A stretch of DNA of 64,000 nt, from assembly GCA_050084515.1 (NCBI GenBank), contig CM114274.1, positions 26,164,001 through 26,228,000 of the forward strand, read 5' to 3'. The position numbers and the translations under genes are program-made. The stretch is from Blasia pusilla (taxonomy: Eukaryota > Marchantiophyta > Marchantiopsida > Blasiales). Below, in pieces: positions 13,153-25,440 of this stretch. Positions within the stretch are counted from its first letter, which is position 1. Every line of letters begins with the position of its first letter. The notes beneath the pieces are model-generated. The model saw nothing but the letters and a program-made list of their open reading frames with translations, made no database searches and had not been told where the DNA came from.

Positions 13153-14046
13153 TCACACTAGCCGCCGCACTCCGTGCGTTTTCCTAAGTTGCATCATCGT
13201 CATGGCAGCAATCCTCTGCTCCAACTGATCGATGCGTGAGAGAAGCGCCGGCTTTGGTGCTCCTGCTCCATCTCCTCTGGCTGGTGGTGGTCCTCTACCA
13301 CCACGTCCAGGAAGAACTCCCCGACCTCCTCCAGGACGACCGCCCCCAGGCCCTCGGCCTACCTCTGGACGTGCCCCTCGGCGAAGGTCAAAACATCTAT
13401 CCCTAGTATGACCATATCTGTGGCAATGGTCACACTGGTGCTGTGGTGGGGCCATCCTCTGTGGCTCCTGCGCAATCGGAGGCGCTGGTGGTCCTCTCCC
13501 ATGTTGTGGGCAGTCTCTCTGCCTATGGGCCCCTCCACACGTCCAACAAGACCACACCGGTCCCTGCTGGGCAACATATGTAGGTACGGGTCGTTGACTC
13601 ATAGGCTCACGGTACCCGCCCTGCTCTCTAGGCACACAGGCCTGCTCCCGTGGTACTGGTGCTCGCTGTGGCACCTGTGGGGTCACCGCCGCTCGTAGAC
13701 CCGTCGACTCTCGAGAAAATCCAGCGGTCACTACCTGCTCCTCACTCATGTTGAGCTCAATACGCTCAGACAACTGAAAGACCACCTTCAATGTGGGCTT
13801 CGCTATGTGAATCAGCACCGCATCTCGCACTCTCCTCCGTAGTTCTCGGTCCGTAACCCGCACCAATCGGATCGACGCCTCGATCACTCCAAACGTAGCA
13901 ATGATCAGCCTCCTCATGCGTGTGAAGGCCTCTCTCAGACTCTCACCCGATCGTCGCTGAAAATCATGTAGACTCTTCAGCTTGTCAGTGATAAGTGTCG
14001 CGACCCTCATAACCAAACAACACCAAATACGCGCCAAGCGAAACAT
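13153..14046 (-). pseudogene. Gypsy gag polyprotein with two zinc knuckles
   Basis: From ITDKLKSLHDFQRRSGESLR onward this is a retrotransposon gag capsid-like region. Two zinc knuckles follow (CWTCGGAHRQRDC with one residue less than the CX2CX4HX4C norm, and CDHCHRYGHTRDRC), then a Gly/Arg-rich tail and a short heptad segment (LLSRIDQLEQRIAAM). The first 17 residues, including the Met at 14046, come from the inserted solo LTR, so the original gag start is lost or lies above 15021. Confidence 0.8.
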
Positions 14047-15021
14047 CAGAACTCAAAGGAACTCACGCCGCGAGGTTTGCGCTTTGGAGAGGCGTTTGGA
14101 AGAGTCTCTTGGAAAAGCCTAAGAGACGAAACGCGGAACAGAGTTGTGCGTTTCATGCGTTAGTGGTCACGACCAGGAAACCTAGACCAAACGCGAGCCG
14201 AGACTTGAGATGAGTTGAGTCTTGGAGGTTGGTTGCCAAAGAAGTGAGAACCAGTTTGGAACACGACTAGCGTTTGGGAGAATCTGACTGTGTTTAGGAC
14301 CATAACGTTGAGCTCCGAGATGCGTTCGGGACAAGTAAGGGCGCGTTGGAAAGCTGATCTTGAGACGCTTCCAACGCACCAAAGATCTCAGCAAACGCAT
14401 AAGTATAGGCTGAGATATTGGCCGAAAACAATTCAGAGAGCAATCGGGTTGAGGGCCAATTGGAGAGGCCCGGGTGTCTTTCCCTAAATGTAGGGGGCCC
14501 CCGGAGATCCCCAGAAGTACTAGTAAGGGGAGTACCTTCTCTGAGATGTCTCGGGAAACGAAACCCCACTTTGGGCGCCAAACGGCGTTTCAGAGGCACG
14601 GATGAAACGGGAGTTTGCGCGAAACCCAAACCCAAACCTGATCCAAGGGAGTGGACTTTGTACGCCACACTTGGATTCCAACCCGAGATTCACCGTGTAG
14701 TCTTGGTGAGGAACTCATTGGATGTTCATCGGACAGTTGGAACCGCTAGGCGCGAAACGCCGTTTCAGGTTCCTGAACCGACCAGAAAGTCTATCCCAAG
14801 TCTTTCGAGACTTGCCCGTGTTGGAAACCGCTAAACTAGGAAGGTTGAGCTTGAAGAGAGAGTCCGAGACGAGAACTCGGAAAGTAATCCCGCTGATTGA
14901 TCCAAGACCCGACTAACCGAAGTGCGTGTTTGGATGCAGATCAGCGTTGAGAGCGTGACCTACTGAACGCACGCTTCCGCAACAAACAAGATTAACGTTC
15001 AAGGAGAGTAGGCGCACGACA
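13996..15021 (-). mobile_element. Solo LTR (family A) inserted in the gypsy gag leader
   Basis: The plus strand begins TGTCGCGACCC and ends GCGCACGACA, giving TG...CA ends with a short inverted terminal match. It is flanked by ataag (13991-13995) and atacg (15022-15026), a 5-base target duplication with one mismatch. The same sequence recurs, older, at 16281-17288 and inverted at 49874-50829. No internal retroelement genes belong to it here. Confidence 0.65.
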
Positions 15022-15147
15022 ATACGCCCTGGTAGCTCTTCCCCAACTGTCGGAAGAACTCCACTGTGGGGCTGAAGCTGGGTGACCCTCTACCACTAGA
15101 GGTCTCTGCCACATCGCCTGTCTCACTGCCCTCCTCTCCATCTAGTC

Positions 15148-15286
15148 TGTCGTGCGCATACATATCGCTACACAACATACATCGCTCGTCACATCTACAC
15201 CACAGAACACCGATCTTTCCCACACACGGGTCGATCCACACACGTACAAAAATAAACTCATACATATACATGGAGATCACACAACC
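15148..15286 (-). repeat. 139-bp terminal repeat of the gypsy element, right copy
   Basis: Partner of 7005-7143, same orientation, about 97% identical by eye. The ends TG...CA fit an LTR edge. I see no clear 5-base target duplication between the outer flanks. It is followed directly by the inverted-repeat block at 15283-15541. Confidence 0.7.
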
Positions 15287-15541
15287 TATATAAGAGAGGA
15301 AGATGGCTTTCCTAAGCCATCTTTCTCATGTAAAAATAAAGAGTAGTAAAAACGGCACACCCGGCCTAAAACTCCACTCCTCAATCTACATCGGCATATC
15401 GAGCCACGTCCACCCTATGCTATCAAGGAATCCGGACGCTAGCACCCTAGTCCTAGCTCACACACATACAAGGGAGGTGCTCCAACGGCCCAACATGAGA
15501 AAGATGGCTTAGGAAAGCCATCTTCCTCTCTTATATAGGTT
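15283..15541. repeat. Perfect 49-bp inverted repeat
   Basis: The left arm 15283-15331 begins aacctatataag and the right arm 15493-15541 is its exact reverse complement, with a 161-base spacer. Each arm contains its own small palindrome (agatggctt / aagccatct) and a TATA-like ctatataag near its outer end. A 10-bp stem (gggaagagcc / ggctcttccc, 4-base loop) follows at 15542-15565. The block abuts the gypsy terminal repeat, so it may be LTR promoter sequence, a MITE-like insertion or both. Confidence 0.85.
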
Positions 15542-15565
15542 GGGAAGAGCCAAAAGGCTCTTCCC

Positions 15566-16280
15566 CTAAAAATAGCCCTTCCCTTGGTAACCTGCGCGCA
15601 CAGATTACCAGGGGTAGGTAACCTGGTCAACAAGTCACCCGGCTGTAAAAGACCTCAACATGAAAGTCGTCAGAAACGACGTTCCTGACACAATGGACCT
15701 ATCCTCAACCTCATCCGACATTGTGGGACAAAGTTACACTCAAGATAGTCCGCTGGCTCCTACGCCCTATCCACGATAGATCCCCGCCTATCGGCTACTC
15801 AGATGTGACATAATCCATGATCTTCACTCTATTAGGACGTGGATCTTGTGTTGAAGATTTCTACAATTGAATAAGATTGATGTGTGTTCTATACCATTTG
15901 GGGCACTTTTTAGAATGTGTTAAGTACATAATTTATTACACTAATATTAACTATATTAATTGGTTTAAAATGGTTTTTGTTATGCTCTAATTAAATGGCC
16001 TCCTCATATCCCAAAAAGTTGCAAGGCTTCAAGAGAATTTTTGATTTCATGAATGTGTGCACTTACTTTCCTTGACTTGTCTCATTTCATATTCTCAAAG
16101 TGTAACAAATGTCCAAAGGTTTTCATACATGATCTTTTTTTAATTTTCTAGGTTTGTCGGAAGTATGCAAGCTAAATTGTTTTTAAATCAGATTCTCTCA
16201 TCATAAATATTGAATTGGGAAAGTTTTTAAATTAAATGTTCATCTTCCAAAATATTCAATCGGGTATGTCTTACCAAAAT
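15566..16280. other. Intergenic, possible LTR upstream sequence
   Basis: 15566-15830 is moderately GC-rich and, read on the minus strand, leads into the TATA-like box of the inverted repeat. It could be the outer part of a longer LTR. 15850-16280 is AT-rich with nothing recognised. Confidence 0.4.
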
Positions 16281-17288
16281 TTTCATGATCCTCATAACCA
16301 AACACACCCCAACGCATAACATCAAAACTCTAGTGGGGGCTTACACTAGGATGGATAATTGTGGATGTATCTTGAGCGAGACACCAGCTTGGACAAGTGT
16401 CTTAGAAGATTATGGTTATGACCCAAGTGAGAATGATCAAACACTAGGCGGAACTTGAGAAGTCCCAAAAGAATTGGATTCCAAGAAAATTGCAACCTAA
16501 CTTGGAACATGATGTTTAGGGGTTATCCATATTTGAGATTAGAACGGTTAGACTCAAGGTGTGTTTAGGATGAATAAGGTGGTGTTAGAAAACTTGTGCG
16601 AATATTGTTCGAATGTACTAAAGATTCACACAAACATATGAGAAAAAGTCTAGAAACAAGACCAAAACTTTTAAAATTATACTTTGAGTTGAGGGCCGGT
16701 TGGGTTTGGCTTGAGAGGAATTCCTTAGATAACCATAGGGGATGGATTTCTCTAGAACTATATATAAGCGGGAGGGTCGATGGGGTGTTTGGAACCTAAA
16801 TTCCACTTTGGGAGCCATGGGGGTGGATAAAGGGCATGAGATGGATCGAGACATAAGATTTAGGGTTGCGACACCAAACCAATTCTATGTAGTCTAATTA
16901 TGGATGCCAATTTTGGACTTCAAAGATTTGATCCGTGACTCAAATATTGAGTTTTGGTTAGAAACTCGTTCAATGTTTATTGGCAGTTGGGATCGCTTGG
17001 AGCTTACGTATTGTTTCAAGTCCCTAGACTATTAAGGAAGTCTATTTAAAGTCTCGAATGACTTGTCTGTATTGGGGAATGAGGAGTCAGGTCGGCATCT
17101 ACCCCATCAAGATTCGTTAAGCTTGAAGAGTGAAACGAAACCCAATCTCGGGAGACACAATGTTGATTAACCCAAACCGTGGCTAATATGAGAGTGTTTG
17201 GGCTTACATCACTAAGGAGAGCCTGATTTGTTGAACGCAAGCTTCCATGACGCACAAAACCGATGTTGAAGGGAGTAAGTGCATGACA
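16281..17288 (-). mobile_element. Older solo LTR of family A
   Basis: Diverged but collinear with 13996-15021: shared stretches include cctcataaccaaaca near the start, gttgagggcc in the middle and gaacgcaagcttcc near the end. The ends are TTTCATGATCC and GCATGACA. A caaaa motif lies near both edges (16275-16279 and 17289-17293), a possible target duplication offset by one base. Confidence 0.6.
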
Positions 17289-17898
17289 CAAAAAGCTTCC
17301 AAATCAAATTTGGATGCCCAAAACAATAGACTTGTAAACTTTGGAGATCTTATTTTCACAAAAGAATCTTGAAAAACTTAACTTTTGCAATTGCTGGAAT
17401 TCATGTTTTCAAATCATTTATTTTTCATGTCCCCAAAGACTACAATAGAATTACACACCTGAAACAAGACATGAATTAAATCAAAGGAAATTAAAGGAAT
17501 CCACGAGGAGGACTTATGGTTTCGTGTCCATAAATCTTCTTCTATGGAGATGTTGCAGCCTCTAAAGAAGACGTGGAGCTGAATGAGTGAAACACGACTC
17601 CAAGAGACATGAGGGACCAGGAAAGGCCTCAACTACAAAGGCCAAAGAAGTGAAGGTGTCAGCCAGATTAAGGCCCACGAGAATGAATGGACTGATCTCC
17701 ACAACAACAATGGACTCCATGGAATCCGATTGAAACATGCAAGAGGGAAGTTCGTTGCGTGTGAGCGTTTCCTCGAGAGCTGAAGGAAATTTGTCCACTG
17801 CGAATGATTGCGTGGGTGCTGCTTCTCGCTTCTGTCAATTGCAGTATGCGGAAGTGTTGAGTTGAGATCCGCTACCAGGATTGAAGTCGGGAAGTATT
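17289..17898 (+). promoter_or_regulatory. Upstream region of the RING/WD40 gene
   Basis: About 600 bases between an old LTR and the start codon. It must hold the promoter and 5' UTR. No clear TATA box close to the ATG; the proximal promoter is therefore at most about 0.6 kb from a transposon. Confidence 0.4.
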
Positions 17899-20800
17899 AT
17901 GTCCCAAGCGCCAGAGTGCGTTGTTTGCCTGCAACTTTATGACGATTCAGTCTGTGTGCCGCGCGTTTTGGGTTGTGGCCACTCCTTCTGCGAGCTCTGC
18001 TTGCAAGAGCTTCAGTCTTCCTGGAATCCCTCAATCAGCAGCAGCAGTAGCAGCAGCAAGGTTCCGCAGTCAGGTGGCCTGATTCGCTGTCCCGAATGCA
18101 ATCATCGCACCAGGCTTCCGATCGGCGGACTGAAAGCTCTTCCGAAGAATATTGCGCTAATTCGTTTGTTGCCAAGCCGATCAACTGCTCTTCAGATCCG
18201 CACAGGCGGTGAAAGCGGAACGAGCGATGGAGGGAAGGACGCTCAGAGCCGCAGGGATGAAGGCCCCAGAGGATCCAGCAGAGGTGCGCGGCGGTTTGGA
18301 GCGAGGGACGACACGGGAGGTCTCAGTAAACATGAGCGAGGGTCCAAAGGAAAAGGAAGAGATGACGGCTTGTCGACCAGGGAAATGGAAAGAATTAACT
18401 TTCAATCGAACAGCTATTACATTCCCTGTGATTTGCAATCGAGGGTTTCCAGCTGGAACTCGAGGCCGTGGATAGTGCCTCGAGAGAGGATTAAGCTACG
18501 GAATGATTCTCGGAATGGATTATCCCGACTTGCGTCAGCTGAACTCCATCTTGAGCAGGACAGATCCAATAGCAGGATATCGGTGTCTTTGCTCGAAATT
18601 GAACTCACACAATGCGAGACTTCTGAAATTGTCAAGAGTAGTAAGGTACCCAGAGAAGACGAAACCCTCTCTTACGAGGACCTTGCGCTCAGAGCATGGG
18701 AAAGGATCGACTATGAATCTCAGATTGAGTTATCTTCACTATTTCAAATTTCGGCAGTATGTCATCACGTGTGCAGGATTTTTGGACTGTTTATGAGTGA
18801 GCAGAGCGAACTTTATTTGGTGAGTGAGAAAATTGAGGATCAAAGCACTTCCGCTTGGGATCTTTTAAAAACGTGTACGTCCCAGGCTATACCTGCCCAA
18901 ACTCGATCCATTCAGAATCATAATGCATACAATGCAGAGGGAAATAGTGTCGAATCAAAGGGAAATGGAGAGACAGGAGCAAGGAACGCCCCTTCGGTGG
19001 ATATCGTTGAGATACTGACCAGAGTAGGTCTAGGGATATGTGAGATTTTGTTGGAGGTGCATTCGCATGGGCTCATATTGGGCCTCTTAAGCCCGCAGTG
19101 TGTCACTTGCGATCAGTTCGACAATTTTCTGCTCGATTTGAATGGGGCAGTAAGTATTCGAAGACGTTTGGGAGAAGTCCCAACCAAGTACAAGAGTCAT
19201 ACAACAGAACTGAAGAAAGAAGAAGAAAATGTGGAAGTTGATCCTGTCGACTCCTTGGACACCTCTAAATGCTGTGATTGTGTGAACTGTTCTCGTTACT
19301 CGGGACAGTGCTGGGAGTATTTGAGTCCAGAGGTACTATCTTTGGTAATTAGCGATTTTTCAACTGATGGACGTGCTGGGAATGGAACTGGTGGTTCTGA
19401 CAAAGCTTCAGAGATTGGCACTAGGGTTACTCGGAAATCAGATTCGTGGTCCCTGGGATGTCTGATTCTAGAGTTGGTTACTGGGAAATCTCCATTCGTG
19501 GGCCTTTCTTTCCCCCAGATTGTGCAACACGTTTTGGTTGAAAAAGGCAAGCCCAGAGATTTGCAGAGCTTAGAAAGTCTAGAGTGGGTTTCTGATCCTT
19601 CTAATTGTAATCTCATTGATCATCGGGACCGGGTCGAGGGCTTCAAGAAAATCCTCCTTAAATGCTTTGACCATGACGAGACTGAAAGACCAGACGTTTC
19701 TGAGTTGTACCATACCTTCAAGGAATTGCACCATTCCTCAAGTTTCTATTTTAGCATTTTTAGTAAACATAATACAAACAAGTCAGTTTACAGCGACGAT
19801 CAACACAATTGGGTCCTCTGCCTGCCTAGGTTTCGTGTTGATAGATCTCTTAACTCTGGGTATGAGGAGAAAGCAGAAGTACAAAAGGAAGAATCTGAAA
19901 GCAATCTGGGAGAGATCTTAGAGCAGCATGGTGAAGCTTCAGGAGAAGCAGAGGAACAGCAATCATGGGGCCTGAAGCTTGGGGCTTCACTAGAAGGCCA
20001 TGATGACTATGTCACTGCGCTAGTGACTTCTGGTAATCTAATAATCTGGCCAAGTCTTGTGGGGACATCTGTTTTCGAGTTTGACATCACTTGTTTCTGA
20101 GAGAATTCATAAGGTAGTGCAACTGTTAGTGTGTGGATTTCAATCTGGCCATGGTTCTGCAATCTGACTAAGTGAGGACGCATTATGCAGCCCGTGGTGC
20201 ACTTTCCTTTTCACTTGGATTTACATTCTGAATGTTTGTAGGAGACTATCTGGTGAGTGCTTCCTTTGATAAGACAGTGCGTGTTTGGTCCCTCGAGGTG
20301 AGCTGGCATATTTTGGTTAAATGCACCATTTCGTGGAACACAGATATCCTTCGTTTTGAGTGTTTTACATCTAGTTAAACAGCAATAATCGTTCTGGAAG
20401 ACTGCTTCTTGCAGTATCGAAACACAAAGTTCAAATCTCAGTCAGCATTGTAGGATACGCATTTTGAGGTTGGAATACTGATGCATACTGGTTTGTGCGA
20501 TTTTGACTGCGAACAGAGTGATGAACTTTTGGTGACTTGGGAAGGCCATTCTCAAGTAATCCTTGCTCTCGCTGTAGATGAGGGCTCGTTTAGATGCTTC
20601 AGTGGGGATAACAGTGGAAAAATCTGCGTATGGACACTTGAGCCTGAATCCCTCGGGACCAATGATCTACCTCTAATTGCAACTTGGCAAGAACACGATG
20701 ACTGGCGATATACTGGGGTCGCATCATTGGCAATTGCAGAAGATGGAGTGCTATACAGTGGAAGTGGGGACAGAACGATCAAAGCATGGTCTTCACAGGT

Positions 20801-22343
20801 CTAGCCCGAGATCAATCCAAGAAGATTTGGAGCTGGCATGCTTATTTTTGCACGATCTGCTTGCACTAAGAGCATTGCAAAGAGTAGAGGGAACTAACCG
20901 GCGGTTCTAGATACAGAGACTCTTTCATTTCGTTTTGCTTTTACTAAATGGTGCTTGGCAGGATCCGTTTTTCAAACCTCAGAGAGATGATTATGCTCAC
21001 AGTACTGATTCTGTAGTCTTCGTTCATCAGACCTTCGACTTAATTGGCACAATGGAAGGTCACACATCAATAGTCTCAGCACTCGTCATAGACGGTGAGC
21101 TCCTGTATAGTGGGAGCTGGGATGGTACAGTTCGCGTTTGGTGGCGTAGCGACCACAGTCTTATGGCATCACTTGGTCCATCACTCCCTGCTATGGGTGC
21201 TGTGCGGTCCTTGTGCATGTCTGACCGCTTCTTGTTTGCAGGTCGTGAAGATGGTTCTATTCAGGTGACTGCTTATTGATATTATGTTTCTTCGTATCAG
21301 CATCACCCCTGTTAGGTGTTCGTACGAAGCCTGGAGCCTTCGGATTGCTCACCGGAACTTGGAATTGGAGACTTTCGTGTCAAATGCACGCGTTCAAATC
21401 ATCCGATTCTCGAGTAGATTGAAGTTGGTTTTGATGAGAATCTTGCCTGATGATGAGTCCGTGCATGGACTCTAATATAACGAGTCTGAAGTTTCCTCCT
21501 TCATTCGTGTTGAACAGGTTTGGAAGGGTGAGGAATACTTGGGAGTGGTGAAGGCTCACAACTCAGTTGTATCTGCAGTATGCGTGATGTGCGACTTTCT
21601 TTGCACGGGAAGCTGGGACCAGCGAATCAAAGTAAACCTCTTTTCATCTCCTATTCACGGTTCTTGCACTCTCTCCAATGTGTGACCTTCCTGTCAAGCC
21701 CTAGAATTTGCTAGCTCTCACCTCACTACTGTGCTAGCTTGATTGGTGGAGGATGACATTGACCTAAGTGGGTGCTCAGCCATCACCAACAGGCTTCATT
21801 GCTGGTGGAACCTGGATGGAGTTGAGACTCGAGTCACTAAGAATCAAGCAGAGATTCACTGTCAAGCAGTAAGGAGAAGCATATGTTCACTGGGAACGAG
21901 TCCTTGTAAGAGTTGACAACTTCACTATTTATAGATGAATGGGAGTATCATGCTAAGGGCAGTGAGCAGCAGCTATTTCTGGATCGGTCCACTCTACTTT
22001 GATTTGGTTTTTGTTGATTTGAGTACTAAGTCCCTGGATGTGTAGGTTTGGCGAGTTGATTCGTTTCTATCGGACCCATCACCGGCTGCGGAAAAGGATT
22101 GTGGTGCTGCATTGTTGGCATTAGTGGCCGATGGTCATACCTGCTACGTAGGCCTTGCAGAAAAAGCTGTCAAGGTATTCTGCTCCCTCGATCAATGTCT
22201 TGCAAGCATCCTGCACTTCTTAATGTCGTTTCGAACACCGCATACTTCCCTTTCCAGGGTTACTCTGGGTCTTCTCTAACGGATTTGGAGGCAATTTTCA
22301 CAGTTGTACGAGCTGGAGCAACCAGGCAGATAAATGGGACTTG
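17899..22343 (+). CDS. RING finger / pseudokinase / WD40-repeat protein
   Basis: A probable E3 ubiquitin ligase. Exons are 17899-20032, 20242-20297, 20517-20798, 20962-21264, 21518-21631, 22046-22174 and probably 22259-22343; most junctions join in phase 0. The RING is C3HC4 with C7, C10, C26, H28, C31, C34, C64 and C67. A kinase-like domain follows at about residues 258-615. It lacks the catalytic HRD aspartate (HSHGLILGLLSPQ) and has DLNG for DFG, so it is a pseudokinase. From about residue 695 there are WD40 repeats with typical endings (KTVRVWSL, KICVWTLE, GTVRVWWR). The domain order resembles a known plant family (I recall Arabidopsis At1g21651, unchecked). I took ATG at 17899 because it directly precedes the RING. 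The last exon and the starts of exons 3 and 4 are less sure: alternative in-frame acceptors exist. Confidence 0.88.
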
Positions 22344-25287
22344 AGAATGTGCGAAGGAGGCCCACACAATATACAAGCACGATGAGGGGTAGTCGACGAT
22401 TTCTTCATTCCCAGTGTCGAATTCTTCCGCTGCGGATATATTCTCCTCCCTTTGTGACACTCCTTTGTAATAAGAACGCCCATTAGGTGTTTTATGCACC
22501 CCTTGTGCATTCTGGGTAGACCCAGGCAAGAAAGTTCAAGCTCATAGGAGAGAGAAGGTGTTCAGAAGCTCCTTCACCCAGTGCAAATTGTGGTTTACCC
22601 GGGCAAGTAAAGATCCTACTCATGGAAGAAAGTTTTCGAAAGCTTTGCGTTAACTCCATCTGAATACGTCAGTGGATGAATTGGTCCTACCTGCTCGGGA
22701 TAGGATTGGCTGTTTTAGGGTTGTAGTGATCTAGCACCTCGGGGTAGTCACTAGTCAGCAGTCACTTGCATATCTGCGTCTGTGGTCGCAGAAGTTCCAA
22801 GAATCAATTCTGGAGGAGAGCTCTCTGCGTGCAGTGGAGTAAAACTTCTGCAAATCAAAAGGGGATTATCCCACCAAGAGTTGTGAGCATCGAAGCTCTC
22901 CCAGTGGTCTCCGATCCCCGAGTTCTGGTGAGCCACAAGTGGAAAGATCCAACCACGAGGCAAGCCGCAACCATAGCTTCTCACAGTGTTTTGAACCACA
23001 AGCACAAAGATAGGAACGACGACCGAATCTCACTGACGCACCGGTCCCACTATGCTCCGCATGCGAGCTTCGTGGTTGAGAATAAAACCTGCTGTGTCGG
23101 TGAGCCCGCCTACTGCGAGGTAAGCGCTAAATCTCACGCGCTCGGGGCTCCACTTCCTGATCTTTTTACCACGGATGGCAGCCATGGAGCTCGAGAATAG
23201 CTACTCTCTCCGTAGCATAGCTCCAGCAGTAAAAAAGACGCGAATTGAACTGCAACACCTAACTCTGAGTCCATACTCCTAAATAAACTACGAGCAACTC
23301 GCTATTTGAGTGCATGAACTTCCAACGCAGCATCGTCCCATGAGAACGACCGGCTCGTTGACGCTGACCGGTGTGCTCGAGATAAGAGAGGGTGTGCGAG
23401 AGTTTTATAATCTTCAATCCCAACTGCACTTGCCGGTGATGAACTCGCGTTTCGTGCGGTCGCAGTTCAGGTCCCACTTCAAGACGAGAAGAAGGCGAAG
23501 CGATCTAAAACCATTGGATCGATCGCTTCGGTCCGTGGATGTGGAGAATTCTGTCAACGCTTTTCTCACCCTGCATGTTCAATCGGTGAGTGGGAGAGAG
23601 CGAACGCCAAGAGGAACCTGTAGGAAAAACTCGCGAGGGGCCGTTTTCGTTTATTCCCTCATATATTTGACTGAAATGTGTTTGAAATGTGTCACTCATG
23701 ATGGAAATATGACACGGCTTGTAGGCGCTCGGCATCGTAATAGCACTCGGGCTCCATACCCCGCACAACTCCACATGTCGTGGATGTTCGTGGCACAACT
23801 CCGTGCGTAAATCAGACGCGGAACTCCACACGTCGCAGGCAAATGCGGAAGCAAGATGTTCAAGTTCCGTCAGTCGACTGAGTCTAGAGCCGGCCAAGAG
23901 CGAGATTCCGAAGGCTTGGTTGAAGGGCCAACTTTGGCTTCCCTGGGCAGGCCTTCGAACTTGACTTGGTCTCCGGTCTCCGCCATGACAAAATCCCCTT
24001 CGCCTCTACTGTAAGGCAGTCCGAGAAGAGCAAAGCTGAGAGGAGTAGTGAACTTCCAGTTGAAGTAGATAACTTTGTCTTAGTTGGTTGTCTCAAAAGA
24101 CATCCTCAAAGGAACACCAAAAGCCACACTCAACCCTATTCTTTTGGGGTTGAGTGTGGCTTTGGTGTTGCTTGACTCATGGTGGGTTCCTCCAAATGTT
24201 TGTTTATTCATGTATTATTTTTCTCTTGGGGGGTGTTAGTTAAGAATATGCTTGTGGACCATATGAGGAGAGTTGGAAGTTGCATGCTTTTGGTAATGTA
24301 CATTCTTGAGTTTTCCATTTCCTAGCTTAGAAGTTAGTTGGATTTGAGATTTTTGAAGAACTTTTAGGGTTTCGTCCACTTCTATTGAGATTTTGTTAAT
24401 ATTATGGTTAATGGCTAATTTTGACAACGCATGGTTGGTTTGGAATGTCAAAAGCAACCCAAGGCGGAAAGTAGGCAAAGAATGATGAAAAAATTTGTGG
24501 CGATTCAAATGAAAACGGGAAGGAAAATAAATTCAATCAAATGTGATTACTTGTTTAAAAAATTTGACAAGAATATTAATCGTTGATTGATATTATAAAT
24601 GATATTATAAATGCTATCGAAATGTGCACATTCCAATGTTATTGACATGTATTATAAATAATGGAAATGGAGAGAGAGAGAGAGAGGGATAACCCAAAAA
24701 GGAGATTTGATGATTATGGAAGGAATAATGAACAAATGTTTTGAAGAAAATATAAAAAATACATGTAAAACTTCCATTGCAAGAGGGATAACGCCACCAA
24801 TCATACACCCCATTCCATAACTTAACTGTTTGATTTTTTCTGATATACTAACCATAGTTTTTTTAACATCCCAAGTAAAGTAAAAGCTACCGTATATTGT
24901 TGGTGTTGTAGAAGGAATCATGCATAATTGTTATTGAAGCATGAGCTTCTCATGTTATAACCTCTATATCACATAATGAATGTTTTTTTGGCTTACATTG
25001 ATACATTGGAAAATGTAGATACCTTTCGAAACACTAGGTTCCTACTCACACAATTAGGCACATCTAAGCTAGAAATGATTGGAAAGTCTTTGCCATTCCT
25101 CTAAAGAACTGGTAATAATGATTTCTAAACCTAAACCAAATTTCAAGCGTGAGGTCAAGAATGTTGTTCCATGATTACACACAACTTTTTCTATCATATA
25201 CCAACATGCATCATTACAAGCAACAAGGTGTAACTCTGGACACTTCATTTCCATATTTGGAAAATGAAATTATCACCCAAACCTGCA
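22344..25287. other. Intergenic between RING/WD40 and START genes
   Basis: 22.4-24.1 kb is gene-like in composition but without supported exons. 24.1-25.3 kb is AT-rich, with a 23-bp hairpin at 24113 and an AG repeat at 24670-24687. Confidence 0.5.
24113..24169. repeat. 23-bp hairpin
   Basis: The left arm 24113-24136 (begins aacaccaaaagcc) pairs with 24147-24169 (ends gctttggtgtt) over 23 pairs with one bulged A and a loop of about ten bases. It lies between the RING and START genes. The stem is short for a plant microRNA precursor; a miniature transposon or fold-back remnant is more likely. Confidence 0.8.
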
Positions 25288-25440
25288 TCTATATTATAAT
25301 TTGAGAAGCATTTCTTAAATGGCGATAACTTCAAAGTTAGACACGTGACATTTTTTTGCACTAACGGCGCGTATGTATATATATATATATGACATGACAT
25401 ACATATATACTAGTTAGGACCCTCAGCCAGCACTAACTAG
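25288..25440 (+). mobile_element. Short non-autonomous Helitron-like element
   Basis: Begins TCTATATTATAATT after A and ends cactaaCTAG before T. It is 153 bases long and non-coding, and carries a TA repeat (25375-25390). A second 5' end of the family (TCTATATTATTGC) starts at 25488; a CTAG at 25675 could be its end, but no hairpin is seen there. Confidence 0.6.

Larger units (their letters stand above)
7005..15286 (-). mobile_element. Decayed Ty3/gypsy LTR retrotransposon with PHD finger
   Basis: On the minus strand the order is gag, (protease region decayed), RT, RNase H, integrase and PHD finger, which is the Ty3/gypsy order. Direct repeats of 139 bases mark both ends (7005-7143 and 15148-15286). 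Reading frames break many times, so the copy cannot be autonomous. The body is GC-richer than the AT-rich flanks. A solo LTR of another family (13996-15021) sits in the leader or gag. Confidence 0.85.

Noticed and set aside
11476-13156. Many 60-130-codon frames on both strands
   Set aside because: They lie in the decayed pol region of the gypsy element; length is due to few stops in GC-rich DNA.
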